Position numbers and translations under genes: made by a program. From positions 138,734-202,733 of the forward strand of contig NZ_KB891586.1 of assembly GCF_000373485.1 (NCBI RefSeq): a DNA stretch of 64,000 nt, given 5' to 3'. The notes beneath the pieces were generated by a model. That model was not told where the DNA came from and did not search any database. It saw nothing but the letters and a program-made list of their open reading frames with translations. The DNA is from Dasania marina DSM 21967 (GTDB lineage: Bacteria; Pseudomonadota; Gammaproteobacteria; Pseudomonadales; Dasaniaceae). This document shows positions 52,684 to 61,887 of the stretch, one piece after another. Positions within the stretch are counted from its first letter, which is position 1, and every line of letters begins with the position of its first letter.

Positions 52684-54066
52684 ATGGGTGCCATAGTAAA
52701 CACAGGGCAAGCCTACATCGCAGCACAAGCCGCCAGCGCACAGCCCGTTGTTATTAGCGGTTTTGTGCTGGCCTACATTAGCGGGCTAAACCCCGCCGAC
52801 CCCGTTAATTTAAACGAAGCCATGCCCGCTGCAGGCGACATAGTGTATGAGGCGGCGGTAACCCAGCAAGGCTATATCAACGGCAATAGCGTGGTGTATA
52901 GCCTGTTAATGGGCTCTAGTGTTGGCGACTTCGATTTTAACTGGATAGGCCTAAAAGCCGACGACGACAATTTATTTGCCGTTGCCTACGCGCCCACCAT
53001 TGAAAAACGCAAAACCACCACCGGCCTAACCGGCAATAATATTAGCCGCAACTTTGCCATAGAATTTGCCGACGCCCAAAGCGCAACCAACATCACCATA
53101 GAGGCCAGCACCTGGCAAATAGATTTTACCGGCCGCCTTAACGACACCAACGAACTCACCCGCCAACACAGCGATAACATTTACGGCAACCAAGCCTTTT
53201 ACGGCGATGGCTGGCAAGTGCATTACACCGGCGGTGTTCACAAAATAAAAGCGGGCGTAGGTTATGTGGGCGGCATACGCATTAGCAACGCCAGCGAGCA
53301 AACCATTACCGCCAGCCCTGCACCAACCAAAGTGTGGCTAGATGTGTACACCGATGGCGACCTAAGCGGCATAACTAACCATGCCGATATAGTGATTAAT
53401 AACAGCACCCAAAGTAATTATGTGGATGGCCTAGGCAACCAACATTTTTTAGTAAAAATTGCCGAGGTGGCCAGCGGCGGGGCGGTAACCGATACCCGCG
53501 CCATTATTGATAGCAGCAATTTGTTAGCCTTTATCAACAAACGCTTAACCGATGTGGATTTGGACATAGGCACCCGTTTGTTATTCCCCCAGGCCACCGT
53601 GCCTACCGGCTGGGTAATTATTACCACCCATAACAATGTGGCACTAAAAGTGGTGAACACTGGCGGGGGTAGCGTGGCGGGCACCAATAGTTTTAGCAGC
53701 GTGTTTAATACCTCGTTTGAATCCAGCGAAAGCGGCGAACATAACCACAGCGCCACGGTTAACAACAGAACACTAGGCACATCACAAATACCCTCGCATT
53801 GGCATTACAGTTTTAGAAACGTGAACAGCTCCGCGGGGTTAACTAGCTCAAATTACCCCGCAACCGATAGAACCTACGGCAACGACTCTAACTACGACAT
53901 GCAAGGTTCAAACAGCACACCCAACGTGGGCCGCACTGGCTCTACCGGTAGCGGTAGTGCGCATAACCATACCGCGTCCATAGGCAATGGTGGCAAGCAC
54001 ACACACGTTAATAATTTTAATCTAAAACACCTATGCACACTGCTAGGCGAGAGGGTAGGCGCATGA
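52684..54066 (+). CDS. Tail fibre protein (gpH-type N-terminus)
   Basis: 460 residues. The N-terminal 150 residues match the virion-attachment domain of P2-type fibres (VNTGQAYIAAQAASAQPVVI, GDFDFNWIGLKADDDNLFAV). The middle region is beta-rich. The C-terminus has Gly/Ser/His repeats with metal-binding-like HNH patterns (EHNHSATVNNRTLG, SAHNHTASIGNGGKHTH), as in collar-type fibres. It attaches the phage to the host. Confidence 0.88.
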   Translation: MGAIVNTGQAYIAAQAASAQPVVISGFVLAYISGLNPADPVNLNEAMPAAGDIVYEAAVTQQGYINGNSVVYSLLMGSSVGDFDFNWIGLKADDDNLFAVAYAPTIEKRKTTTGLTGNNISRNFAIEFADAQSATNITIEASTWQIDFTGRLNDTNELTRQHSDNIYGNQAFYGDGWQVHYTGGVHKIKAGVGYVGGIRISNASEQTITASPAPTKVWLDVYTDGDLSGITNHADIVINNSTQSNYVDGLGNQHFLVKIAEVASGGAVTDTRAIIDSSNLLAFINKRLTDVDLDIGTRLLFPQATVPTGWVIITTHNNVALKVVNTGGGSVAGTNSFSSVFNTSFESSESGEHNHSATVNNRTLGTSQIPSHWHYSFRNVNSSAGLTSSNYPATDRTYGNDSNYDMQGSNSTPNVGRTGSTGSGSAHNHTASIGNGGKHTHVNNFNLKHLCTLLGERVGA

Positions 54067-54371
54067 GCGATTCATTTTGTGATCGTTTAAGTTATCACGA
54101 TAAAAAAGACCGTTTTATAGCCGTGGCCTGTAAAAAACATGCCTGCGACCGCTACCAAATGATTGAAGGCCGCAACCCACAAACCGGCGAAACAATCGCC
54201 CACTGGGATTGCGCGTACAACTGGACAAACATGTTACTGGTCGAAAACTCACAGCGGCAATTAGAAACCGCCGCCGCCGTAACCGAACTTAAAAACGAAA
54301 CCGTGGGCGGGCAAGTAGAAATTGTAAAATTTTTAACTGGCCCCGCCAACATGCAGCTAGGGCATAAGTAA
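54063..54371 (+). CDS. Cysteine-containing protein of fibre region
   Basis: 102 residues from ATG 54063. Four closely spaced cysteines/histidines (CDRLSYHDK, ACKKHACDRY, HWDCAYNW) may bind metal. Its start overlaps the fibre gene. Possibly a fibre accessory or assembly factor; no family recognised. Confidence 0.7.
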   Translation: MSDSFCDRLSYHDKKDRFIAVACKKHACDRYQMIEGRNPQTGETIAHWDCAYNWTNMLLVENSQRQLETAAAVTELKNETVGGQVEIVKFLTGPANMQLGHK

Positions 54372-55019
54372 ATGAAACTAACCATTGTGGTAAGCGACAG
54401 CCTTGTAGAAATAAACGGTGTAGCACACCAAATTGATTTAACCCCGTTTGATTTAAGCGGCGTTATTGCCGTGCAATACAATGGCAATAGCGGTGAAGTT
54501 GAATACGACGATAGAAACGAAAACATTAGCAGCTACGCCGCCTACCAGCCCATCATTAACGCCTTTAATGCCCACATTGCCAGCCTAGTAGAGCCCGAAC
54601 CCAGCAACGAACAACGGCGCACAACTAAGCTACAACAATTAAATGCAGCCTACCAAACGGCCATGCAAATAATTAAAAGCGACTACACCCAAGTAGAAAT
54701 AGATGGCTGGCCACGGCAAGTACTAGAGGCCGAAAAATACCGCAGCATGGCCGCACAAAACCCCAACGCCCTGCCCAGCAGCAACGACCTTGTAAACTTC
54801 CCCGTGCTGGGCGGCCTAGCAACAGCCAACGACGAACCCCTACTGGCCTTTGTAGTAGGCGTAGAAAATAAAGTAAAAGCCTACGACCTAATTTACGGCG
54901 CCATTACCGGCACCATGCAGGCGCTAAAAAAACAAATACTGGCTGTTGATATTAACGATATTAATTACGCCATAAAACTAGCGGCAATTGATGAGCAAGC
55001 GGTGAATAATTATGGGTAA
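54372..55019 (+). CDS. Fibre-region tail protein, unknown
   Basis: 215 residues: a small beta domain (FDLSGVIAVQYNGNSGEVEYDD) followed by helices (QRRTTKLQQLNAAYQTAMQI), a build common in phage proteins downstream of fibre genes and probably an assembly or structural factor. Uncertain. Confidence 0.72.
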   Translation: MKLTIVVSDSLVEINGVAHQIDLTPFDLSGVIAVQYNGNSGEVEYDDRNENISSYAAYQPIINAFNAHIASLVEPEPSNEQRRTTKLQQLNAAYQTAMQIIKSDYTQVEIDGWPRQVLEAEKYRSMAAQNPNALPSSNDLVNFPVLGGLATANDEPLLAFVVGVENKVKAYDLIYGAITGTMQALKKQILAVDINDINYAIKLAAIDEQAVNNYG

Positions 55020-55073
55020 TGCTATTAGAACAACCCCCAAAACCATGGCAACACAGCACAGGGCTAAATCACA

Positions 55074-55922
55074 ATGGCTATAATCTACCCCGGCCCACAT
55101 CCGCAGGAAATACAGAGTGCTACAGCGCCGTTTAGAACTGTTGCTGGTGTTGTGCCCTCTGTGCCATTTTTTGAAATGTTAAGAAATTTTGACTCAGGCA
55201 CAAGTGGTACAGACATACAAAACAATTATATAGGCGATGCGTTTACGTTTGTAAACTCGGCTGGGATTGCTGAGTATGACCAAACGCATGTACAGAGTGG
55301 AGTGAATGCAGTAAAACTAAACTCAATTACTTCAAACATAAACTTTGGCGGTAATTTCGATCATCCAGATGTAAGCACAGTAGGGCATAGGATTTGGGTA
55401 GATTTTTATATGTACGTCCCGGCGGGTTTTGATTTCACTACAAATACGGGCAGCTTAAAGTTTTTACGGTTTAGATCAAAAGATTTGGATGGCACACAAA
55501 GAGGCGCTTTAGATTTACAAATCAAGCCGCTAGGTAGTGCGACACAATTCAGAATGATGCGCGAGTGGCAAGAAGCCCTTGGCGGCCCTGTTCCCGTGGG
55601 AGGTTGGGAGTATTTCGGCGCGTCTGATGTTATTCAGACAGACGTATTTCAGCGTTATTCATGTGAAATTGTTCTTGACCACAATTTACAAGCTGATGGC
55701 GGTAGTAGCAGGGTTAAATTCTGGATTGATGGAAACTTAATTGTCGAGTCGTACTTGTGGAACACATTACTGAATCCTGATGCCAGTATTTTTGACTTCC
55801 TGTTATTTACATACTGGAATGGGGGCGCGCCCGCAAACCAAAGCTTGTGGGTTGATGATATGAAGATAGCGTCGGGTGAAGTTTCATCTGCGCCTGCATG
55901 GTTTGGCGGGAGCGTAGTATAA
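55074..55922 (+). CDS. Jelly-roll, lectin/lyase-like fibre-region protein
   Basis: 282 residues, beta-rich. The pattern VGHRIWVDFYMYVPAGFDF, YSCEIVLDHN, VKFWIDGNLIVES and SLWVDDMKIASG is that of concanavalin/polysaccharide-lyase-type jelly-roll folds, so it may bind or cut surface glycans. It is preceded by 54 non-coding bases and has a lower-GC codon style than its neighbours, consistent with import as part of a host-range module. No catalytic residues assigned. Confidence 0.72.
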   Translation: MAIIYPGPHPQEIQSATAPFRTVAGVVPSVPFFEMLRNFDSGTSGTDIQNNYIGDAFTFVNSAGIAEYDQTHVQSGVNAVKLNSITSNINFGGNFDHPDVSTVGHRIWVDFYMYVPAGFDFTTNTGSLKFLRFRSKDLDGTQRGALDLQIKPLGSATQFRMMREWQEALGGPVPVGGWEYFGASDVIQTDVFQRYSCEIVLDHNLQADGGSSRVKFWIDGNLIVESYLWNTLLNPDASIFDFLLFTYWNGGAPANQSLWVDDMKIASGEVSSAPAWFGGSVV

Positions 55923-58186
55923 TGGCTTTTACCGTTGGATATACAACAGGGACTTACTCGCTTGGCGTAGCATCGTTCACTACAGCCCAACGCCAATACA
56001 TGACACACGGCGTATGGAAGCACACAGGCGTATCGGGTGATGTGGTAAACACCGCCAAGTTCTATGGGAGAGGCAGTACCGCGTCCGTGGGCGCACTTGA
56101 AATAGGCGTGATTGACTTAACGGATGGCAATGCGTTACTTGGCTCAGTTATCGTTTATCCAAACTCAGTTACTGAGGCGTGGTATTCAGAAGCCTTTTCA
56201 TCGCCTGTGTCGCTTGTTGCGGGTAATGATTACGCAGTGGGCTGGCGAATTGTAGCAGCCTGCCGAATAGGCACTCAATACGATCCCGGGGAGTCAACAG
56301 TAGGTGCTCTTGACGGAACATCTGCACTACAAAATCCCTTTGTTGCCACAGGCGATTCGGCAGGCAATGTACATGGCGTGGTTTTAGAGGGTGATTCAGC
56401 CATCGCAGCCCCAACCCTAGACGGCCCACCAGCAGTAACATCTGGCAGCACCTTCCAGCACACAGGCACGCTACTAGATACCGCTAGCACAGCAGGTATA
56501 CGTTTAGCCGGTGGCACCCCAAGCCTATCATTAGCACTAGGCACACAAACAGCAACAACGCTAGATCAGGTTGCAGATACAGGCACGCCTACCAGTGGTA
56601 GCCCTGTGCTGAGTTTGCCGTTTGTTGCCGACACTCTCGCAGCAGGTGCAACACCATGGGTAACTGAATCGTGGGTAAGCGATGGTACTAATACAGCTAC
56701 AAATACTACAGCGTTAAGCGCGCCTGCTGGTTATCTAACTACGCAGTTTATGATAGCCACTGCTGATGTTTCTGACGGCTCAGTGTTAGCGCCCAGCATC
56801 GTGCCAACACTCGAAGACAACATGCAGATCACCTACCCGCAAACTGTTGGTACTACAACGATCAGCATAGACTCGACGGGTGTTATTGAGTTGAGCGAAA
56901 ATAAGGCGGTAACGTTTGAGGCTACGTTCTACACGCCTTCTGATGGTATGCGCCATTTTGTAGCCTTTGACGTGACAGCGTACGCGACTGCGCCTGTTAT
57001 GCCTGCCGACACCAGCGTAAACATAGCAGAGGATGCCACAGCAGTCGGAACATTCGCAGCAACCGCAGGAACCGAGCCAATCGTTTACACGTTAACCGGC
57101 ACGGATGCAGACTATTTTAATATCGACGCTGAAACCGCCGAGGTAACGTTTAAGGTTGCACCCGATTACGAAACAAAAAACAGCTTCAACACAGGTGTAA
57201 CCGCAACCAATGCAGCCGCCACACAGGCAACACAAAATATAACTATCGCTATAATTAGTGCAGCGCCCGTTATTGAAGGTGTGGCAAGTCACAGTGTTAA
57301 TGAAGGCGCCGGCTGGGCTGCTGATTTTTCAGTTACTAAATTAAAAAGTGGCGGTTTAGTATTAACCGGCAACGATGCCAACCTATTCACGCTAGCATAT
57401 CAAGGCAATGATGTATGGAGGGTAACTTTACCTGCACAAAACTTCACTAACCCGGCAGATGCAAACAGCGACAATGTATATGATTTCACTATTATTGCTG
57501 ATAACAATATCAATCAACCCACGCAAGCCTACATCACCGTAACGGTAACGGAAATTCCTTTTTCTAGCTTAGCCCCCACCATTATTGGTGACTATATATT
57601 TACCATTACCGAGGGCGAAGTTTTTAGCAAAAACTTTACCATCTTTAATTTAGAGGGCGAGGCAGCAACGTTAACCGGTGCCGATGCTGCGCTATTCACC
57701 ATCGCAAATACCATCGGTGAAGTTTGGCAGTTAAGCTTGTTAGCTAAAAGCTATACCGCCCCAATAGATGCCAACGGCGACAACATTTACGATGTAACCA
57801 TAGTGGCCAATAACGGGGTAAACACCCCTGTTAACACCAACGTTTCAGTGCAGGTTAACGACAAAACCTTTATAAAACCCACCCTAACCTTAGTGGGTGA
57901 TGAGGTCATTGTATTAGCACAAAACACCGCCTACGAAGATGCAGGCGCACTGGCCAACGATAGCCAAGAGGGCGACATTAGCGGCAGCATTACCACCAGC
58001 TCATCGGTAGACACTAGCGACCCCGGCGCTTACCTCGTTAAATACAATGTCACCAACTCGCGCAACATTGCCGCCCTGCAAGCCACCCGCGTAGTGGTGG
58101 TGTTAAGCAACGACCACATGCCCGATGGTGTATTGACACTGGGCAACGATAAGGTGTGGAATAAACGCATTTGGATTTACCAATAA
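55922..58186 (+). CDS. Large cadherin-like repeat surface protein of the virion
   Basis: 754 residues from ATG 55922. A beta-rich N-terminal domain (about 1-170) and a middle region (170-350) precede three cadherin-like repeats (TLTGTDADYFNIDAETAE; LTGNDANLFTLAYQGNDVW; LTGADAALFTIANTIGEVW) and a DUF5011-like domain (VIVLAQNTAYEDAGALAND), ending VWNKRIWIYQ. Probably a receptor-binding or decoration protein. Codon style changes near 57,550: the last third looks like the rest of the phage, the first two thirds do not. Confidence 0.78.
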   Translation: MAFTVGYTTGTYSLGVASFTTAQRQYMTHGVWKHTGVSGDVVNTAKFYGRGSTASVGALEIGVIDLTDGNALLGSVIVYPNSVTEAWYSEAFSSPVSLVAGNDYAVGWRIVAACRIGTQYDPGESTVGALDGTSALQNPFVATGDSAGNVHGVVLEGDSAIAAPTLDGPPAVTSGSTFQHTGTLLDTASTAGIRLAGGTPSLSLALGTQTATTLDQVADTGTPTSGSPVLSLPFVADTLAAGATPWVTESWVSDGTNTATNTTALSAPAGYLTTQFMIATADVSDGSVLAPSIVPTLEDNMQITYPQTVGTTTISIDSTGVIELSENKAVTFEATFYTPSDGMRHFVAFDVTAYATAPVMPADTSVNIAEDATAVGTFAATAGTEPIVYTLTGTDADYFNIDAETAEVTFKVAPDYETKNSFNTGVTATNAAATQATQNITIAIISAAPVIEGVASHSVNEGAGWAADFSVTKLKSGGLVLTGNDANLFTLAYQGNDVWRVTLPAQNFTNPADANSDNVYDFTIIADNNINQPTQAYITVTVTEIPFSSLAPTIIGDYIFTITEGEVFSKNFTIFNLEGEAATLTGADAALFTIANTIGEVWQLSLLAKSYTAPIDANGDNIYDVTIVANNGVNTPVNTNVSVQVNDKTFIKPTLTLVGDEVIVLAQNTAYEDAGALANDSQEGDISGSITTSSSVDTSDPGAYLVKYNVTNSRNIAALQATRVVVVLSNDHMPDGVLTLGNDKVWNKRIWIYQ

Positions 58187-58653
58187 TGCTGCAACTTAAT
58201 AATGTTAAATTCCCCACCCGCGACTTTGCCCTGCGCTGCAGTTTTTCGCTAGAAAGCGAAGACCTAGGCGGTTTTAGTAGTGCCACCGATTCATCGCACC
58301 AAGGGGTTAAGCCCGTTATGGTGCGGGTTTCTTTTTTGGTGCCATTTAGCGATGCCAAAGTGCTAAGCGACATCGTAAAAATGGCACAAGCCAAAGACGA
58401 AGATGGCGATTTAGTGGTGTATGACATCACCAACAAAACAGCCAATGCCTTTGGCATGCGCAAAGCTATTTTTGATGGTGAATTTGCCTGCCCAGAAGAT
58501 AACCAACGCCAAGTGTGGCCAGTGTCGTTTTTATTAAAACAAAAAGTATCCTATGCCGAGCGCGTAGAGAGCCGGCAACAAACCGAAACCACCGAAGCCA
58601 GTGGCCAAGGTTTTGAGCAAGTAAGGGCGGCGGTTATGTCGCAACTGCCATGA
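58186..58653 (+). CDS. Baseplate protein, gpU/tail-hub associated type
   Basis: 155 residues from ATG 58186, which overlaps the upstream stop. Pattern LNNVKFPTRDFALRCSFSLE and VSFLVPFSDAKVLSDIVKMA. Immediately before the hub and spike genes in overlapping order, so a baseplate/tail-tip component. Confidence 0.75.
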   Translation: MLQLNNVKFPTRDFALRCSFSLESEDLGGFSSATDSSHQGVKPVMVRVSFLVPFSDAKVLSDIVKMAQAKDEDGDLVVYDITNKTANAFGMRKAIFDGEFACPEDNQRQVWPVSFLLKQKVSYAERVESRQQTETTEASGQGFEQVRAAVMSQLP

Positions 58654-59339
58654 AGCTACACAAAACCATCACCGTCGATGGCCAGCCCCTAAAGCTGGTA
58701 AACGACACCGTGCGCCTATCACTAAAAACCCCAGGCACCGCCAACTTTGTGGTGCAAGCCAGCACGCCACTGCAAGGCATTGTGCAATTTAACCAAGGCT
58801 ACAGCCCTAAAAACCTAGCACCCTATTTCACCGGCTTTATCGAAACCAGCAACCGGGTAGACAAAAACCAACAGCGTATTTTTTGCCGAGAATTACCCGC
58901 CGTGCTGGCCTACCCAATTAAAATGGCCTTGCGCAATGTATCGCTAAGCGATGTGCTAGCCGTTATCACTAAAAAAACAGGGTTAAACTTTACCCTAAAC
59001 CACAGCAGTAATAAGTTACTGCCTTTTTTTTACGCCATGGGCAGCGGCTACCACAACATGGAAAACCTAGGGCTGGCCTTTGGCATTGAGCAATACCTAT
59101 GGCAGCAACAACCCGATGGCAATATTTATGTGGGCAGCCTAGCCAACGCACCCTTTAATAAAACCATCGCCATACCCGACAATTATTTTACCAACCACGG
59201 TGTGGCCAACCGCGCCAAAATGGCCTTAATAGAAAAAACCCGCCCAGGGCTAAACCTAGAAGGCCGTGGAATCATTACCACTGTTGAAAGTAGCGGCCAA
59301 CACATGCTGCTAAGCTGGAATAAAAACCCATGGATGTAG
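58650..59339 (+). CDS. Baseplate hub protein (gpD-like)
   Basis: 229 residues with a beta-barrel hub build (VRLSLKTPGTANFVVQASTP; LSDVLAVITKKTGLNFTLN), comparable with gpD/gp27-like hubs that hold the spike. It overlaps both neighbours. Confidence 0.75.
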   Translation: MKLHKTITVDGQPLKLVNDTVRLSLKTPGTANFVVQASTPLQGIVQFNQGYSPKNLAPYFTGFIETSNRVDKNQQRIFCRELPAVLAYPIKMALRNVSLSDVLAVITKKTGLNFTLNHSSNKLLPFFYAMGSGYHNMENLGLAFGIEQYLWQQQPDGNIYVGSLANAPFNKTIAIPDNYFTNHGVANRAKMALIEKTRPGLNLEGRGIITTVESSGQHMLLSWNKNPWM

Positions 59340-60019
59340 CCGTTAAACGTATTATTAACCGCCAATACCCCGAACTGGCCGGCAACTATCACCACAGCCA
59401 TTGGGGCAAAGTTATCGCCGTGGCCGAAAGCCGCAGCACCAGCCAATTTAGTGATGAAGCCCAGCCCGCATACACCGTTGATGTGCAGCTACTCGATATT
59501 AATTTAAAACCCGTAGCCGACATGCCCAACCTAACCCATGTGCCCGTTACCCTACCCGCCGCCGGTAATGAGCGCGGCTTTTTTGGTTTACCCACCGCAG
59601 GCGCCATAGTCGAAATAGCCTTTGCTTACGCATCACCACTGCACCCCTTTGTGCGCTCAGTATTACCCCACGGCCTAACCCTGCCCAGCGTAGAAACCAA
59701 CGAGGTAAAATGGCAACAATCCGCACAAGTAACCCAACGCGCCGACACCGATGGCAACTGGGAGCGCATCACCAACCAAGCCGTGCGCGACATCGCCACA
59801 AAACACTACGCCGGTGACGACACCACCAACATCTACCAACTAATAGCAGACCTAATGGCCGTAGTTAGCGACCTAGCAAACCACGCCGCCACCCACGGCC
59901 ACACCGGCGTACTAGCAGGCACAGCAAACAGCGGACCACCCGTAACCGCCGCCGACTTTGTTACCGATGCCCTAAGCGCCGACAATCTAAAAACCACCCT
60001 CGACCCACTGGTTGAATAA
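59330..60019 (+). CDS. Baseplate spike protein (gpV-like)
   Basis: 229 residues. An OB-fold-like N-terminal part (VIAVAESRSTSQFSDEAQPAYTVD-like, LPTAGAIVEIAFAYASP) is followed by a C-terminal region with ATHGHTG, the type of motif that helps form metal-bound spike tips. In P2 gpV this is the cell-puncturing tip. Confidence 0.8.
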   Translation: MDVAVKRIINRQYPELAGNYHHSHWGKVIAVAESRSTSQFSDEAQPAYTVDVQLLDINLKPVADMPNLTHVPVTLPAAGNERGFFGLPTAGAIVEIAFAYASPLHPFVRSVLPHGLTLPSVETNEVKWQQSAQVTQRADTDGNWERITNQAVRDIATKHYAGDDTTNIYQLIADLMAVVSDLANHAATHGHTGVLAGTANSGPPVTAADFVTDALSADNLKTTLDPLVE

Positions 60020-60075
60020 ACAACACCCTTTCGGCTACTATGTATTTAACATAACGCCTAAAGGGATTTTTCAAC

Positions 60076-60549
60076 ATGTTCAAGCAGCTACTAGCCGCCC
60101 TGTTACTATTCGCAATTATCGCCCCCGCCCAAGCACTAAAGCCTAACGATATCCGAACCACCTTGGCATCGTTAGGCACTGAAACCATAGAGCTCACCAA
60201 AGAGCTAGTAACCCAGTACCAGCAATCCGAGCGCACCGGCAACCACTCAGCGTTTAATAAATGGCGCAATCAACACTGGGTGCCAAAATTAGAAAATACC
60301 GAGCAAAAGTACCAAAGCTATTACAATAACAACCGCCCCGAATTGTTTTCCTACTCTTCCGTGTTCAATTCACTGCGCAGCCTAGAGCTAGCCAGCCTCG
60401 ACCTAGTATGGAAAGCCAACCCAGACACCCCAACTAACTACCCAAGCTTCCGCACCAAAGTACACGCAATCGCCCGGCAGCTGGGCGATGCACTAACCCA
60501 GCTAGAAAAAGAAACCGCCACAAAAAACACCACCGCCCCCCCTCAATAA
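60076..60549 (+). CDS. Secreted protein at prophage end, possible lysogenic conversion gene
   Basis: 157 residues with a clear signal peptide (MFKQLLAALLLFAIIAPAQA) and a helical mature part without known domain. It follows the spike gene by 56 bases, has its own leader (AAGGGA), and is the last gene before attR, a position often used by cargo genes expressed in the lysogen. Confidence 0.72.
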   Translation: MFKQLLAALLLFAIIAPAQALKPNDIRTTLASLGTETIELTKELVTQYQQSERTGNHSAFNKWRNQHWVPKLENTEQKYQSYYNNNRPELFSYSSVFNSLRSLELASLDLVWKANPDTPTNYPSFRTKVHAIARQLGDALTQLEKETATKNTTAPPQ

Positions 60550-60921
60550 AATTCCCCAGCCCCCAAAAAAAATTACCTGCCGCGCACTCCACTCCCCCCT
60601 TCGGGTTTTCGGCACTTTTTTGGACGCGGAAATCCACCGGCGACGATAATGCAGCCCACACGGCTTAAATGCTGGGCTTCTCAGCAATTAGCGCTTTTCG
60701 CGAATGGAAAGGAACGGACAAACGGAAAAATGAAAGAGGGGCGCTAATACTTGGCTCTACTAATACCCAGCCCTTTAAACATAAAGGCCTAGTAAATTTT
60801 CCTTAGCGAAAAAAATCAAAAGGTGGTTTTTTAAAAAAACCATAGCCGACGATTAAAAAAGCAAATCACAATGGATATTGCAGTTTTTTATAAAAGTGGT
60901 GGAAAGAAAGTGGAAAGTTAC
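60550..60921. other. Non-coding prophage end
   Basis: About 370 bases with C/G-rich blocks near 60,535-60,660 and AT-rich sequence farther right. No gene seen. In HP1-like genomes cos lies between the late genes and attP, so this is one candidate location of cos; no sequence match to a known cos is claimed. Confidence 0.4.
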
Positions 60922-60950
60922 AAAAAAGGCCACCCGAAGGCAGCCTTTTA
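60922..60950. terminator. Phage-borne terminator downstream of tRNA-Lys
   Basis: On the minus strand AAAAGGCTGCC-TTCG-GGTGGCCTTTTTT: a stem with a UUCG-type tetraloop and a six-T run, 34 bases past the tRNA 3' end. It replaces the original terminator displaced by integration, and its T run on the plus strand could also end the late transcript. Confidence 0.85.
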
Positions 60951-60977
60951 AGCAATGTAAGTAACTGATTTACTTAC

Positions 60978-61030
60978 TAATAATGGTGGGCCGTGCTGGA
61001 TTCGAACCAGCGACCAATTGGTTAAAAGCC
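60978..61030. repeat. attR, 53-bp copy within tRNA-Lys
   Basis: Identical to 27756-27808. It spans the 3' half of tRNA-Lys up to the anticodon loop plus 6 downstream bases, so recombination restores a complete tRNA. Confidence 0.95.
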
Positions 61031-61059
61031 AACTGCTCTACCAACTGAGCTAACGGCCC
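60984..61059 (-). tRNA. tRNA-Lys (anticodon TTT)
   Basis: 76 bases on the minus strand. It has a 7-bp acceptor stem GGGCCGT/ACGGCCC, D loop AGCTCAGTTGGTAGAGC, anticodon loop CTTTTAA giving TTT, T loop TTCGAAT, and an encoded CCA end. Its 3' half is supplied by attR. It lies downstream of queC on the same strand. Confidence 0.97.
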
Positions 61060-61182
61060 CAGAAAGTGGCGCTATAATAGTGTTTTGATGATAAAAAACA
61101 AGCCTTTTATAGAGTTTTTTTACTTTTCCTTCGTTTTCGTACTAGTTCTGCTTACTTTTAAATCAGTCTGTTTATTTTTCTA

Positions 61183-61884
61183 TCAATTCATGTAGCGTGT
61201 GGGGTCCGTTACACCTAGGCGCTCAAAACCTTCTCTGCGCAAATGGCAGCTATCACAGTGACCGCAGGCCTCACCTAGGTCGTTAGACTGGTAGCAGGAT
61301 ACGGTCAGTCCGTAATCAACAGCCAGCGCCAAACCTTTGCTAATGATGTCTGATTTGCTGAGACTCATCAGTGGCGTGCGTATCGTCAGCCTTTGCCCTT
61401 CTACCCCTGCCTTAGTAGCCAAGTTGGCCAGAGTTTCAAAGGCAGCGATGTATTCTGGGCGGCAATCAGGGTAGCCAGAGTAATCTACCGCATTCACCCC
61501 TATAAAAATATCGTGGCACTGTAACACCTCGGCCCAACCCAAGGCTATGGATAAAAACACCGTGTTGCGGGCCGGTACATAGGTGACGGGTATACCTTCA
61601 CCGCCACACTCGGGCATAGCGATAGAGGTATCGGTTAAGGCCGAGCCGCCTATGCTACTTAAATCCATCTTAATTACTTTATGCTCTACCGCACCCATTT
61701 GCTGCGATAGCTGCTCTGAGGCCACTAGCTCCGCCTGAGTGCGTTGGCCATAATCAAAGGCCAGGGTATAGCAGGCATAGTCTTCGGCCCTAGCCATGGC
61801 TAATACGGTGGCTGAGTCCAAGCCGCCGGAGACGAGTATTACTGCTCTTTTTCCTGCGCTGTCTTTTGTATCTAAACCTGTCAT
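61183..61884 (-). CDS. queC: 7-cyano-7-deazaguanine synthase
   Basis: 233 residues. The PP-loop SGGLDS (19-24) binds ATP; C-terminal zinc cysteines are in [16 protein letters not shown]. It converts 7-carboxy-7-deazaguanine to preQ0 in queuosine synthesis. It follows queE with a 3-base gap in one operon. Confidence 0.97.
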   Translation of the reverse strand: MTGLDTKDSAGKRAVILVSGGLDSATVLAMARAEDYACYTLAFDYGQRTQAELVASEQLSQQMGAVEHKVIKMDLSSIGGSALTDTSIAMPECGGEGIPVTYVPARNTVFLSIALGWAEVLQCHDIFIGVNAVDYSGYPDCRPEYIAAFETLANLATKAGVEGQRLTIRTPLMSLSKSDIISKGLALAVDYGLTVSCYQSNDLGEACGHCDSCHLRREGFERLGVTDPTRYMN

Positions 61885-61887
61885 GCC

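Noticed and set aside
60434-60687. Minus-strand frames at the prophage right end
   Set aside because: Glycine/tryptophan-rich translations of C/G-rich DNA without ribosome sites; treated as non-coding.
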